The notes under the pieces were generated by a model. The model was not told the origin of the DNA, did no database searches, and saw only the letters and a list, made by a program, of their open reading frames with translations. A stretch of DNA of 64,000 nt from Acidisarcina polymorpha. GTDB lineage: Bacteria > Acidobacteriota > Terriglobia > Terriglobales > Acidobacteriaceae. Location: positions 3,410,001-3,474,000 of the forward strand of contig NZ_CP030840.1 of assembly GCF_003330725.1 (NCBI RefSeq). Direction: 5' to 3'. Positions 7,190 through 15,930 of this stretch are shown one piece after another (the first letter of the stretch is position 1; each line of letters opens with the position of its first letter). Both the position numbers and the translations under genes were made by a program.

Positions 7190-9622
7190 TCAATTTGCCT
7201 TAGTTTGAAGTGCTGTTTGGGCAGCGGCTTGATCGATCGATCGGTAGATGTCCTCATTCCTTAGAATGGCCTGAACGTAGTCGCGGGTTTCCGTAAAAGG
7301 AATCGATTCAACAAATTCGTCGATACTCTGATCGCCCGCGGCGCTGCGCCAATCAACCACCCGCGCATCCCCCGCATTGTAGGCGGCGAATACCAGTTCC
7401 GGTCTCCCACCGAACTTATCCATTGTTTGCCGGAGGTACCGGCAACCCAGTTGAATATTCACATTCGGATCAAGTAGCTGGTTAGCATCGAAGTGCTTCA
7501 TGCCTTCCGCCTTTGCCATGGTCTTTCCTACCGAAGGCAGCAATTGCATGAGACCGTAAGCGCTCTTATTTGAGATTGCCATCGGGTTAAACTCCGATTC
7601 CTGGCGGATCAACGAAGCGACCATATACGGATCGAGCCCATTCGCGGCAGCGGATGTTTTGATCTGCGACCAGTACGGCTGGGGGAAAAGGATGCGCCAG
7701 TAAGTGAGCGGCATCGCAGTAATCGGCGCCGAGCTGTAGAACGGGATTGCCCGCTTGAGCACTCGCATGGCGCGGAACGTCTCGCCGTAGGATGTATAGA
7801 TTTCCGCTTCGGCAAAGGCACCCCACTCTTCGCTGCCATCACCGGCCTGGATCTCGGCGGCGATGTACTCATTCAACCCGGCATTGGCAAGCAGGCGCGC
7901 CTTGACGACGTGGGGATCATCTTCGGGCACGTCGTCGCTAAGCTCAGGGATCATCTCCGGGCGCATCGACGTGAGCATGGCGACATATTCCGGCGAAACC
8001 GTGCCAAGCGCCATAAGGCGCTGCTTCGCCTCTGCCGCATAATAGTAATGCTGGTAGACGCGAATTACGGTTTGGTAATAGGCTGCCGCCATCGCCGGAC
8101 GCCGTTCTTGCTGCTCGTACACTCGTGCTCGCCAGTAGAGAGCTCCTGGTATTTCCTTGCCGCCGGGATAGTAGGCGATCTGCTCGTCCATGAGACGCGC
8201 TGCCTCGGAGTATTGCTTCAGCCGGTAGTTCAACCAGGCCGCGCGCCAATGGCTGCTGGGCGAATAGTTAGAGCAATTCGCCGTTCGCTCCGGCTCGCAC
8301 GACTTGGGAAAGCGCCTTGCCAGATCTCCGTAATATTCGATCGCGTGGGCGTAGTCCTTTCTCAACAGATACATGTTGCCGCTGGAATAAAGTGCCTCGG
8401 CCAACCAGGGGCTCTCCGCAAAGCGGCTTCTCATCTGCTCGACGATGTTCCGCTGTGCGTCCCCATCGTCCTTGTCGCGCGCCAACTCCATCAACAGGTA
8501 CATGCGTCGCGCACCAGTTTCGTCCTGGGTATCGGGAATTCGTTCCAACTCCTGCTTGTTTAGCCTCTTCAGCTTCCAGTCACAGTGGGCAGCAGCGACC
8601 AGAAGGGCGTTCCGTGCTTGCGAGCCGGCTTCGGCCGGATCGGCGGCGAGCGACCGGTATTCTTCCCCGGCTTCGTTGAAACGACCTGCCTTATAGAGCG
8701 CATCGGCATGGTTGCGCCGCTCTTCGGGGCTAAGCGGCGCCGCAGCCCCCACAATCGCCAATTGCGTCTTCGCGACCTGGGCTTCGTTGCTGAGCGGATA
8801 ACTCAAGAAGACGCGGCGAAAGAGTTTGGCAGCCGAGTCTGGTTGGCCGGCCATCATCTCTGCCTTCGCTTGGGCCAACTGAAAATCGGCGTGGTTCGCG
8901 ATCGGCTCTCCGAAATGCGGTTTCAGCCTGGCCAGAGCGGTCTGCGGATCGCCTTCTTCAATCAATGCGTTGGCCTCGAGAACCGGAATGCTTTTGACAA
9001 AGATGCTATCCGGGTGCCGTGCCGTAAACCCGCTCAGCACCAGCTCTGCCTCCGGCCACTTACCCCCTTGAAGGTAGGCCTGCGCGGATAAATAGTCAGC
9101 GTAGTCGCTCAGCGACTGCCCTGCAGTTGAGGATTTCTTTAAACTGGCAACTGCTTCGGGGAACTTGTGATCTTCGAGATAGGCATGACCCAGGGCCAGA
9201 TAAGCCGCCGAAGATGCCTCTCCGATATGCGACTGGGCATAGGCCGTCACCCCGGCATAGGCCGCCGGCGACCGCATCGCGGTCAACTCCTGCGCCATCG
9301 GGCGCAGCTGTGAAGATGCCACGAAGGCCCGTTGCAGGGAATGACTTTTTGCCAGGGCTTTTGGGGAGAGCGGCTTCCGCTTGCTGTGCTTGGATCGAGT
9401 GGCGGTGTGAGCCGCAGTCTTCCGGTGCCCGTTCGAATGGCTGCTGGTCGAATGTTTGGTGCTTCCGGAGGAACCTGCCGGATGTCTGGGCTTCGGCTTC
9501 GCTGGGTTCGATTGGCCGCTGGCGAGAAACGCGGGGGCCACTCCCATAATCCACAAGGCCAAAAGATAAAGCAGCCAGCTTTGCGAAAGCCGGGAGAGGG
9601 TTCTCACTTTTCTTCTTTTCAT
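7190..9622 (-). CDS. Periplasmic soluble lytic transglycosylase (Slt70-like) with TPR-like superhelix
   Basis: An 810-residue protein from the ATG at 9622 (GTG at 9640 is an alternative). Layout: a basic n-region and hydrophobic signal segment (SQSWLLYLLALWIMG), a Ser/His/Lys-rich low-complexity linker to about residue 90, a long alpha-helical TPR-like superhelix (about 100-600), and a C-terminal SLT domain (about 630-790). The catalytic glutamate is in RQESEFNP. It is followed by AYGLMQLLPSVGKT and AAYNAG, all family signatures. It cleaves the MurNAc-GlcNAc bond of peptidoglycan to give 1,6-anhydro ends during wall turnover. It stands alone, with the MerR gene downstream on the same strand. 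Confidence 0.95.
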   Translation of the reverse strand: MKRRKVRTLSRLSQSWLLYLLALWIMGVAPAFLASGQSNPAKPKPRHPAGSSGSTKHSTSSHSNGHRKTAAHTATRSKHSKRKPLSPKALAKSHSLQRAFVASSQLRPMAQELTAMRSPAAYAGVTAYAQSHIGEASSAAYLALGHAYLEDHKFPEAVASLKKSSTAGQSLSDYADYLSAQAYLQGGKWPEAELVLSGFTARHPDSIFVKSIPVLEANALIEEGDPQTALARLKPHFGEPIANHADFQLAQAKAEMMAGQPDSAAKLFRRVFLSYPLSNEAQVAKTQLAIVGAAAPLSPEERRNHADALYKAGRFNEAGEEYRSLAADPAEAGSQARNALLVAAAHCDWKLKRLNKQELERIPDTQDETGARRMYLLMELARDKDDGDAQRNIVEQMRSRFAESPWLAEALYSSGNMYLLRKDYAHAIEYYGDLARRFPKSCEPERTANCSNYSPSSHWRAAWLNYRLKQYSEAARLMDEQIAYYPGGKEIPGALYWRARVYEQQERRPAMAAAYYQTVIRVYQHYYYAAEAKQRLMALGTVSPEYVAMLTSMRPEMIPELSDDVPEDDPHVVKARLLANAGLNEYIAAEIQAGDGSEEWGAFAEAEIYTSYGETFRAMRVLKRAIPFYSSAPITAMPLTYWRILFPQPYWSQIKTSAAANGLDPYMVASLIRQESEFNPMAISNKSAYGLMQLLPSVGKTMAKAEGMKHFDANQLLDPNVNIQLGCRYLRQTMDKFGGRPELVFAAYNAGDARVVDWRSAAGDQSIDEFVESIPFTETRDYVQAILRNEDIYRSIDQAAAQTALQTKAN

Positions 9623-9753
9623 TTTGACAATTTCCGCCACAGCACAGCATCCCCTACTAAGACTTTAAGCCGAGATCAGCTGGGAAGTTGTACCTCTTAC
9701 TTGCGGAACCTCAGTCGTTATGCATTTTGCTCCTGCCTGCCCCGAAATGGTCG

Positions 9754-10179
9754 TTAGCGCATCACCAGAGATCGCATCATGTCCAGCAGCTCCTCGCCGG
9801 ATTCCGGCGGACTGAGAAAAGCCCGTTCCAGCAACACCTGTAACGAGGCTTTCGGGGCCCCCGTCGGCATCTCGAGCTCAGCCATTGACCAATCTTCGAA
9901 GACCCGGTGCGCCACTTCTCTGTTGCTGAGTACGGCCAGATAGTCATGCCGTTTATCAAATTCGATTCTCGACAGGGTACCTTCGATCACGGACCGAGGC
10001 CCCTCCAGGACCTGGGCAAAAAAACCGCCATTAAACAGAAGGGCGCCGGTGATGCCGTTCTGGCTATTGCGACACCTTGAAGATTCCAATATCTTTGCGC
10101 ACTCCACAGACCGATCTACTTCGTCCCCCTCGATCGTGTTTCTGCTAACGTATACGATTCGAATTAAGGCTTCGCTCAT
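9754..10179 (-). CDS. BLUF-domain blue-light photoreceptor, stand-alone
   Basis: A 141-residue protein made almost entirely of one BLUF domain (about 3-95) plus a short helical cap. Residues needed for the FAD photocycle are visible: the tyrosine in RIVYVSR, the asparagine in SQNGITGALLF, the glutamine in FFAQVLEG, and a tryptophan in EDWSM. It should bind FAD and switch on blue light. With no fused output domain it probably acts through protein-protein contact, like PixD/BlrB-type proteins. The ATG at 10179 has AAGGA five bases before it and is preferred to the ATG two codons upstream. Its neighbour 320 bp away is a divergent sigma-factor gene; a functional link is not shown. Confidence 0.93.
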   Translation of the reverse strand: MSEALIRIVYVSRNTIEGDEVDRSVECAKILESSRCRNSQNGITGALLFNGGFFAQVLEGPRSVIEGTLSRIEFDKRHDYLAVLSNREVAHRVFEDWSMAELEMPTGAPKASLQVLLERAFLSPPESGEELLDMMRSLVMR

Positions 10180-10498
10180 ATGCATCCTTATGTCAAGGGG
10201 ATCAGACGCGAAGCAGCTGGCGTCACTTTAGGCACTTATCGGCGAATCGTGAAAGAGCGAGAGCGCCTCGCGTGCAGGAACGATCAGGCCGCCTGAACTC
10301 AGACCTTGCGGGAATCCGAATAGCCAGAGGAGGAACAGCTCTGATGGAATTTGCACCTCCAAACCCTCACTTGTACGTCCCTGCTTTGCCGCCTCAACCT
10401 ATCCCGTTTACTATGAGCAATGGCGGTTATTCCGCCGCAACCTATCGCTCCCCGGTCAATCGCACTAAGAAAAGGTCAAAATTCTGAAGCCTTCAGCC
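10180..10498. other. Divergent promoter region between BLUF and sigma-factor genes
   Basis: About 320 bp that must carry promoters for both flanking genes. A frame of about 70 codons on the plus strand has no family features and is judged not real. No clear -35/-10 pair, operator dyad or leader RNA was recognised. Confidence 0.4.
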
Positions 10499-11125
10499 AT
10501 GGACACTATCCAATCAACAGGGACCGAAGAGGTTCACCCCGATGTGGCGCTAGTAGCCAGGGCGCGCGATGGGGACTTGCAGGCGTTCGAAACGCTTGTC
10601 AAACAATATGACCGGCAAGTCTTTCGCATTGCCCAGCACATCACGCAAAACAAAGAAGATGCGGAAGATGTTGTCCAGGATGCGTTCCTCAAGGCGTACG
10701 AGAAACTTCATCAGTTCCAGGGCAATTCAAAGTTCTATACCTGGCTCGTGCGGATTGCCGTTAATGAATCGCTCATGCGATTACGGAAGCGGCGTACCGG
10801 ACGCATGGTTTCAATCGACGAAGACGTCGAAACCGAAGAAGGTTCGATGCCCCGGGATCTCGCTGATTGGGGACCCGATCCGGAGCAGATGTATGGGCAG
10901 TCCGAGCTCGCGGACATCCTTCGGAAGACGATTCAAGGCTTACCTCCCGGATTCCGGGTTGTTTTTACCTTGCGGGACGTCGAGGGGCTCTCTACCGACG
11001 AAACCGCAGAGGCTCTTGGTTTGAGTGTTCCAGCAGTCAAATCTCGATTATTACGAGCGAGACTTCAGTTGCGGGAACGGCTCAGTCGTTACTTCCGCAA
11101 GAAAAATGGAGAGGGAGTTCAGTGA
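10499..11125 (+). CDS. ECF-type RNA polymerase sigma factor
   Basis: A 208-residue sigma-70 family protein with region 2 (about 35-100: FETLVKQYDRQVFRIAQHIT, then DAEDVVQDAFLKAYEKL and TWLVRIAVNESL) and region 4 (about 140-195: LPPGFRVVFTLRDVEGLSTDETAEALG, then VPAVKSRLLRARLQLRE). Regions 1.1 and 3 are lacking, so it is an extracytoplasmic-function factor of RpoE/SigW type. The stop overlaps the GTG start of a zinc anti-sigma factor gene (GTGA), which indicates translational coupling and a classic sigma/anti-sigma pair. It probably responds to envelope or redox stress. Autoregulation is usual in the family, but its promoter could not be identified. Confidence 0.95.
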   Translation: MDTIQSTGTEEVHPDVALVARARDGDLQAFETLVKQYDRQVFRIAQHITQNKEDAEDVVQDAFLKAYEKLHQFQGNSKFYTWLVRIAVNESLMRLRKRRTGRMVSIDEDVETEEGSMPRDLADWGPDPEQMYGQSELADILRKTIQGLPPGFRVVFTLRDVEGLSTDETAEALGLSVPAVKSRLLRARLQLRERLSRYFRKKNGEGVQ

Positions 11126-11355
11126 CCTGCTCTGAATTTATGGCCCTGCTTGATGACCTGCTCGACGATGACGTCAGCGCCACCCTACGCGCCGACTTGG
11201 ACGAGCACCTGAGTGGATGTGAGCACTGCTTCATCACCATGAACACGACTCGAAAAACCATCGAGTTTTACGCCAACCGCGAGCTCTATCCGCTTCCGGC
11301 CCCGCTGCGCGAGCGGTTACAAAGCGCAATTCTTGAGAAGTGTCGTAAATGTTGA
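11122..11355 (+). CDS. Zinc-binding anti-sigma factor (zf-HC2 type)
   Basis: A 77-residue protein starting with GTG inside the last codons of the sigma-factor gene (4-bp GTGA overlap). It has the anti-sigma zinc motif: an N-terminal cysteine (MTCSEFMALLDDLLDDDVS) and then HLSGCEHC, the H-x3-C-x2-C signature. There is no transmembrane helix, so it is a soluble, possibly redox-sensitive ZAS protein like RsrA rather than a membrane anti-sigma. It ends in a CRKC pair that might add further thiol chemistry. It should hold the upstream ECF factor inactive until zinc is lost or the cysteines are oxidised (family knowledge). Confidence 0.88.
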   Translation: MTCSEFMALLDDLLDDDVSATLRADLDEHLSGCEHCFITMNTTRKTIEFYANRELYPLPAPLRERLQSAILEKCRKC

Positions 11356-11469
11356 GCTTTGAGCGCCATTCCCGAAAACTAGCCGGAGATTGACGCCCAG
11401 ATAGACGCCGAACTAATAGACAGACCCGGTGACCTGGATCCCCGTATCCTAGATGCTCCGTGACCCTGG

Positions 11470-12546
11470 ATGAAGACACTCCGCCGAAAAGTAGACATTA
11501 ACGGTCTGCATACAGCCCCTGTTCAGGCAATGATTGAAGAAGCCGCAAATGTGATCCGGGCTGGCGGCCTCGTTGTTTTTCCTACTGAGACGGTTTACGG
11601 TCTTGGCGCGAATGCCTTAAGTGCCTCAAGCGTGGAAAAGATCTTTCACGCTAAACAGCGCCCTTCCTGGGATCCGCTGATCGTTCATATCGCCGATACC
11701 GCCATGCTTTCGAAGGTGGTTGCCGCTCCACTGTCCCACTCCGCGCGGCTGCTCGCCGAAGCTTTTTGGCCGGGGCCTTTGACGCTGCTTCTCCCAAAAG
11801 CGTCGAGCATCCCGGATGGAGTCACTGCCGGTCGTTCGCTGGTAGGCGTCCGGATCCCTGCTCATCCGGTCGCCCGCGCGCTTATTCTTGCTGCGGGCGT
11901 TCCTATCGCGGCGCCAAGCGCCAACAGCTTCGGTCGTATTAGCCCGACGCTGGCCATCCACGTTCTTGAGGATCTGGACGGCCGCATCGATATGCTGCTC
12001 GACTCAGGCGAGACCCTGCATGGGGTCGAGTCGACGGTCGTCGATGTGGCCCAGGATCCCGTAGTTCTGTATCGACACGGTGCAATTCCAATCGAGGATC
12101 TTCGTCGGGTGTACGGGAAAATCGAGGACGGGAGCAGGGAAGGGAATTCGGCGCGAATGCCGGAGCCTCCTGAGTCATTGCCTTCCCCCGGATTGGGCAT
12201 CCGACACTACGCGCCCAAAGCTCGCTTGGTTCCCATCGAGGAGGAGTGGGCGGACTTACCGGAGGCCTTGTATCAGGCTGTCCAGGACGCCGCTGCCGTG
12301 AACAAAAGGTTGGGTGTTATGCTCCCATCCGGCTTTCTTTCAAGGTCTCTGCCCGCCCTTCCCAATGTTCTGGTCTTCGATTGGGGAGATTGGACGGACC
12401 TGCCAATGCTGGCACATCGACTGTTCGCGGGTTTACGCTGCCTGGATGCCGAGGGTGTCGAGATCATACTCTGCCCTGTCCCGCAGGGCGAAGGAATTGG
12501 AGCCGCGATTCGGGACCGTCTCTTCAAAGCTTCCCGGAAAACATAG
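11470..12546 (+). CDS. tsaC: L-threonylcarbamoyladenylate synthase, Sua5 type
   Basis: A 358-residue enzyme that makes threonylcarbamoyl-AMP from threonine, bicarbonate and ATP, the first step of the universal t6A37 tRNA modification. The N-terminal YrdC domain (about 18-205) contains GGLVVFPTETVYGLGANA, FHAKQRPSWDPLIVHI, FWPGPLTLLL and PSANSFGRISPT. A linker motif SPGLGIRHYAPKA (about 232) leads to the C-terminal Sua5 domain (to 358), so it is the longer Sua5 form rather than short TsaC/YrdC. Its start lies 114 bp after the anti-sigma gene. It is convergent with the Hfq-like gene. Confidence 0.95.
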   Translation: MKTLRRKVDINGLHTAPVQAMIEEAANVIRAGGLVVFPTETVYGLGANALSASSVEKIFHAKQRPSWDPLIVHIADTAMLSKVVAAPLSHSARLLAEAFWPGPLTLLLPKASSIPDGVTAGRSLVGVRIPAHPVARALILAAGVPIAAPSANSFGRISPTLAIHVLEDLDGRIDMLLDSGETLHGVESTVVDVAQDPVVLYRHGAIPIEDLRRVYGKIEDGSREGNSARMPEPPESLPSPGLGIRHYAPKARLVPIEEEWADLPEALYQAVQDAAAVNKRLGVMLPSGFLSRSLPALPNVLVFDWGDWTDLPMLAHRLFAGLRCLDAEGVEIILCPVPQGEGIGAAIRDRLFKASRKT

Positions 12547-12607
12547 TAGACAGACGCCGACGCACAACCAGCAAGAATGCCGATCCGGACGCCGTCTTCG
12601 GCCTTCT

Positions 12608-13057
12608 CTAGGTCTTCTGGTTTTCGCCGGACTTATAAAGATACTTTATGCAGGATTTGTAGATCAGAGTGCGCCCGCCATGGCGGACTTTGATCACGTC
12701 CTGGTCATACCATTCGATCGTGCCCTCGATCGATTCACCATCATCCAGGACAATCGTCATCAGCGTCTGCGTGTGTATTTGCTTCTGGAAGTAAAACACT
12801 TCGGCATGCGAACTCTCTTGTCCCGGGTTGGCGGACAGAGGAGCCGCATGGTGGGCAGTCAATGGAGAATCTCTTCGCCGGTTGAAGAGGCGCGCATTCA
12901 CAGTATTTTCCGAGAGCGGCGGACGAACGAGCTTGCGCGGTCCAGTTACCGCTGGTGTAGGCATAGTGGCAGGAATCTTGCCGACGGCAACTGGTGCAGA
13001 AGCCGCGACTCGCAAATGCTTTCCCCCGGGAGCGGGTATCAGCGATCGGTTAGCCAT
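12608..13057 (-). CDS. hfq: Hfq-like RNA chaperone (LSm fold) with long N-terminal extension
   Basis: A 149-residue protein. The last 65 residues (about 82-147) align with Hfq: EVFYFQKQIHTQTLMTIVLD (Sm1 start), DGESIEGTIEWYDQDVIKV, and TLIYKSCIKYLY in the Sm2 position where Hfq normally has VYKHAISTI. The first about 80 residues are Pro/Ala/Arg-rich and probably disordered. Standard Hfq is 70-110 residues with a C-terminal tail; here the tail is N-terminal. It should form a hexameric ring binding small RNAs and mRNAs. The loss of the usual histidine (YKH to YKS) may weaken proximal-face binding of U-rich 3' ends. Such proteins are annotated as Hfq in Acidobacteriota. Confidence 0.75.
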   Translation of the reverse strand: MANRSLIPAPGGKHLRVAASAPVAVGKIPATMPTPAVTGPRKLVRPPLSENTVNARLFNRRRDSPLTAHHAAPLSANPGQESSHAEVFYFQKQIHTQTLMTIVLDDGESIEGTIEWYDQDVIKVRHGGRTLIYKSCIKYLYKSGENQKT

Positions 13058-13294
13058 AAAATTATTCCATTAATCTTCTTAATAAGATGCGGCATCAGGT
13101 TGCCAGGTTTACCGTCGTGAAACGACCCAAACCCGGAACGAATCCTCGGCAACGTAAATAGCTCGCTGAGGCAAAGTAATCAGACCTGTTGATTGCCAAA
13201 ATAGTAGCCCAGGATTTAGTTGGAAGCTAGAGGCAAATGTGAAATAGCTCTCATTTCTTACCTGCATAAACACCAAAATGGGAATTATCTCTCG

Positions 13295-14404
13295 CTATCG
13301 AACAAATTCATTCGCAAAAGCATCGAGGGCTAACGAGCGCAGCAGGTTGCGGCGCAGTCCACTTTCGAGCTGGACCACACCCCCGGCGGTCCTTTCAACC
13401 CACTGGAGATCGACGGCAGCAGCCAACTTCGCCAGCTCGGCTGTGAGATCGATATTTCGCACTAGCTGGGGCGCACCCGCCAAGAGCAGCATCAAGTCTT
13501 CCAGTAAGCTCATCAATGCGCGATTGAGATCAACCATCTTTTCCTGGCCCTCAGCGCCAGAGCGGTAAGTCTCTGTCATGCGGAAGAGTACTGAGTAGTC
13601 GGGCCCGGCGATTGCTCCGCGGACCAGGACCAGGGCATCTTGACGGCTGGCCAGATAGCGTTCCAAAGGGAAAGCCAGTGCGCGCCCGATCGCCCCTTCG
13701 GCGAGTCTTGCGACCAGGGAGCGTTGCGACGGCTTCCATTCGGCCCGTTGAGCGGCCAAAATGCCTTCCAAAGCTTCCAGCGGCAGGGCCCCCAGCGTGA
13801 AGAGGCTGGTGCGTGACCGAATCGTAGGCAGCAATTCGCCTGGATTCTCCGCAAGCAGCACGATCGTCGCGAACTCCGGCGGCTCTTCCAAGACCTTGAG
13901 CAGGGAATTCGCCGCCTCCTTCATAAACCGGGTGCTGGTGAAGATATAGAAGGCCCTCTTGGCCTCGGAGGGGAAGCGATACATCTCGTGAATGACCCGG
14001 CGCACCTGGCCGAGCTTAATCAATAATTGGGGCGGATCAGGGGGAACCACGAGGACATCGGGATGAGTCTGGATCAGGATGCGAGTCTCTTTTTTGTCCA
14101 CCTCCCGCAGCTCCTCGCGGGCGGAGACAGCCTCATCGAAGCGCGCGCGCAACGGTGCGGCCGCTCCAATTCGCACACAATTCGGGCAGACGCCACAGAA
14201 ATCCGGGAGCTCGCCCGGCTGCCGTGCCTCCAACTCTGAAGGATCGGTGCAATTTGCCGCCTGGGCCAACATCACGGCAAGGGTATATTTGCCCGCGCCG
14301 CTCGGGCCGGCCAGGATCATCGCCTGCGGCAGCCGCCCCGAAAGGATGCTTCGGCGAAGCTGCTGAACTACTGCTTCATTTCCGAGAAAGTTACTGAAAC
14401 CCAC
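13295..14404 (-). CDS. holB: DNA polymerase III subunit delta' (clamp loader)
   Basis: A 369-residue AAA+ protein starting with GTG. Features are FLGNEAVVQQLRRSILSGRLPQA, a Walker A GPSGAGKYTLA (about residue 35), a zinc module with cysteines in ANCTDP and FCGVCPNC, a delta'-type segment RRVIHEMYRFPSEAKRAFYI, and EEPPEFATIVLLAENPGELLPTIRSR, the sensor-1/SRC-equivalent region. It is part of the clamp loader that places the beta sliding clamp on primed DNA. It is the last gene of the minus-strand run ileS-lspA-tmk-P450-holB and starts 29 bp after the P450 stop. A tmk-holB pairing is common in bacteria. Confidence 0.92.
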   Translation of the reverse strand: MGFSNFLGNEAVVQQLRRSILSGRLPQAMILAGPSGAGKYTLAVMLAQAANCTDPSELEARQPGELPDFCGVCPNCVRIGAAAPLRARFDEAVSAREELREVDKKETRILIQTHPDVLVVPPDPPQLLIKLGQVRRVIHEMYRFPSEAKRAFYIFTSTRFMKEAANSLLKVLEEPPEFATIVLLAENPGELLPTIRSRTSLFTLGALPLEALEGILAAQRAEWKPSQRSLVARLAEGAIGRALAFPLERYLASRQDALVLVRGAIAGPDYSVLFRMTETYRSGAEGQEKMVDLNRALMSLLEDLMLLLAGAPQLVRNIDLTAELAKLAAAVDLQWVERTAGGVVQLESGLRRNLLRSLALDAFANEFVR

Positions 14405-14433
14405 GCAACGAGCCTAGCAGAACCTTCTGCAGT

Positions 14434-15930
14434 TCATCTCCGCAGCTCGGGAACGACCCGGATAGGCCCATCCGGCCGCAGCGTGATCTTGGGCGCCAAT
14501 CCGATCCGCTGACCAGGCGCCAACCGCAATTTCCAGCGCTGTGCGATGGTGGCTAACAACAGGATTCCTTCCATCCAGGCAAAAGCTTCCCCGATGCATT
14601 GCCGATTCCCGCCCCCAAAAGGGAAATAGGCAAACTTGGGTCGACCTGCCTTGACTTCGGGAGCAAACCGCTCAGGGTCGAATCGCAGTGGGTCAGGGAA
14701 TTGCTCTTCACTTCGCTGCATGATGTATTGGCTGAAGAAAAGGTACGTCCCCGTGGGGAACTTATATGGACCGATCTCGATGTCTCTCGTGGCCTGCCGG
14801 CCCATCGCCCAGGCCGGCGGATAGAGCCGCATGGATTCGGCGAAGACCATCTCGGTGTATTTCAAGTTGGGCAGATCGTCCAGCTGCGGAGACCTGCCTT
14901 CGAGCACCGTGTCGATCTCGGCATGCATCCGCGCCTCGGCCTCGGGATTCTGACCGAGCAACAACCAGGTCCAGGTGAGCGCGTTGGCCACCGTCTCGTA
15001 TCCGGCCAAGAAGATGGTCAGCACTTCATCGCGTAATTGCTCGTCGGACATTTTGGCGGCATCGCCCTCCTGCTCGCCTTCCTCGTCGCGCGAACTGATG
15101 AGCATCGACAGCAAATCGCCGCGGTCGACTCCGTCCTTGCGGTGTTGCTCGATCATGCGATGGACCACCGAGTCCAATCGCTTGCGGGCCTTGCGGAAGC
15201 GCATGAGACCAGGAATCGGCCAGTGCAGCATCGCTTCTGCTTTCGGCAAAGCAATCAGGAAATTGTAGAGATCCATGATGACGTTGACCTCGTCATTGAT
15301 GGCCTGAACGTCACGCGTGACATCGGTGTTGAAGATGGTTCGCGCAACCACTTGAAGCGTCAGCCGCATCATCTCGGCGGCGATGTCGATCTCGATGCCG
15401 GGCTTCCATTCTTCGCGCATCGCGGCCGCGCGATCGACCATCATCGAGCCGTAGTTCTGAATGCGTTGCCGATGAAAGGCAGGGGCGGCGATTCTTCGCT
15501 GCCGCCGGTGCACTTCGCCGTCGCTGGTAATCAGTCCCTCGCCCAACAGGATTTTCATCCGCCGCTGAGTGCGCTCCTTGATGAAGTTCTGCGGCTGGTT
15601 GATCAGGATCTCCCAGATCAGGCCGGGATCGTTGATGAAAACAATATGACTGGCCCCAAGTTTGTAGTGGGAGATACGTCCATAGTTCGCAACAAGATGC
15701 TCGAAGAGCAGGATGGGATTCCCTGGCTTGAAGAATTTCCTCACCAGGTAAAAGGGAAGATTCATCTTCAGGCCGGGAGGATAGCGGTAGCCGCCGCGCT
15801 CTTCGACAATCCAGTCGCCCGCAGGAGACGGCGCATCCTTCTCTGATTCTTTCTCTCGATCGTCGGGAGCTTGCAGAACTGTTGCCATAGAGGAAGCCTG
15901 GTTTTCGAGAGCAACGAAGCGCGAGTTCAA
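14434..15930 (-). CDS. Cytochrome P450
   Basis: A 498-residue heme monooxygenase of CYP102/CYP110-like bacterial type, the usual length for a soluble class lacking a reductase domain. Signatures are the oxygen-activating I helix (LTIFLAGYETVANAL), the ExxR motif in ESMRLYPPAW, the PERF-type segment DPERFAPE, and the heme loop FPFGGGNRQCIGEAFAWMEG with the cysteine ligand. No signal peptide is seen. Its ATG overlaps the tmk stop by 4 bp, so it is translationally coupled to a replication/nucleotide gene and precedes holB; that is an odd setting for a P450. Redox partners are not encoded nearby. Substrate unknown; fatty-acid or terpenoid hydroxylation would be typical guesses. Confidence 0.96.
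   Translation of the reverse strand: MNSRFVALENQASSMATVLQAPDDREKESEKDAPSPAGDWIVEERGGYRYPPGLKMNLPFYLVRKFFKPGNPILLFEHLVANYGRISHYKLGASHIVFINDPGLIWEILINQPQNFIKERTQRRMKILLGEGLITSDGEVHRRQRRIAAPAFHRQRIQNYGSMMVDRAAAMREEWKPGIEIDIAAEMMRLTLQVVARTIFNTDVTRDVQAINDEVNVIMDLYNFLIALPKAEAMLHWPIPGLMRFRKARKRLDSVVHRMIEQHRKDGVDRGDLLSMLISSRDEEGEQEGDAAKMSDEQLRDEVLTIFLAGYETVANALTWTWLLLGQNPEAEARMHAEIDTVLEGRSPQLDDLPNLKYTEMVFAESMRLYPPAWAMGRQATRDIEIGPYKFPTGTYLFFSQYIMQRSEEQFPDPLRFDPERFAPEVKAGRPKFAYFPFGGGNRQCIGEAFAWMEGILLLATIAQRWKLRLAPGQRIGLAPKITLRPDGPIRVVPELRR

Noticed and set aside
9332-9757. 141-codon plus-strand frame opposite the lytic transglycosylase N-terminus
   Set aside because: A shadow of the Ser/His/Lys-rich linker on the other strand; composition is compositional bias, not a protein.
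10272-10487. Plus-strand 71-codon frame upstream of the sigma factor
   Set aside because: No ribosome site, Pro-rich and without family features; more likely promoter DNA.
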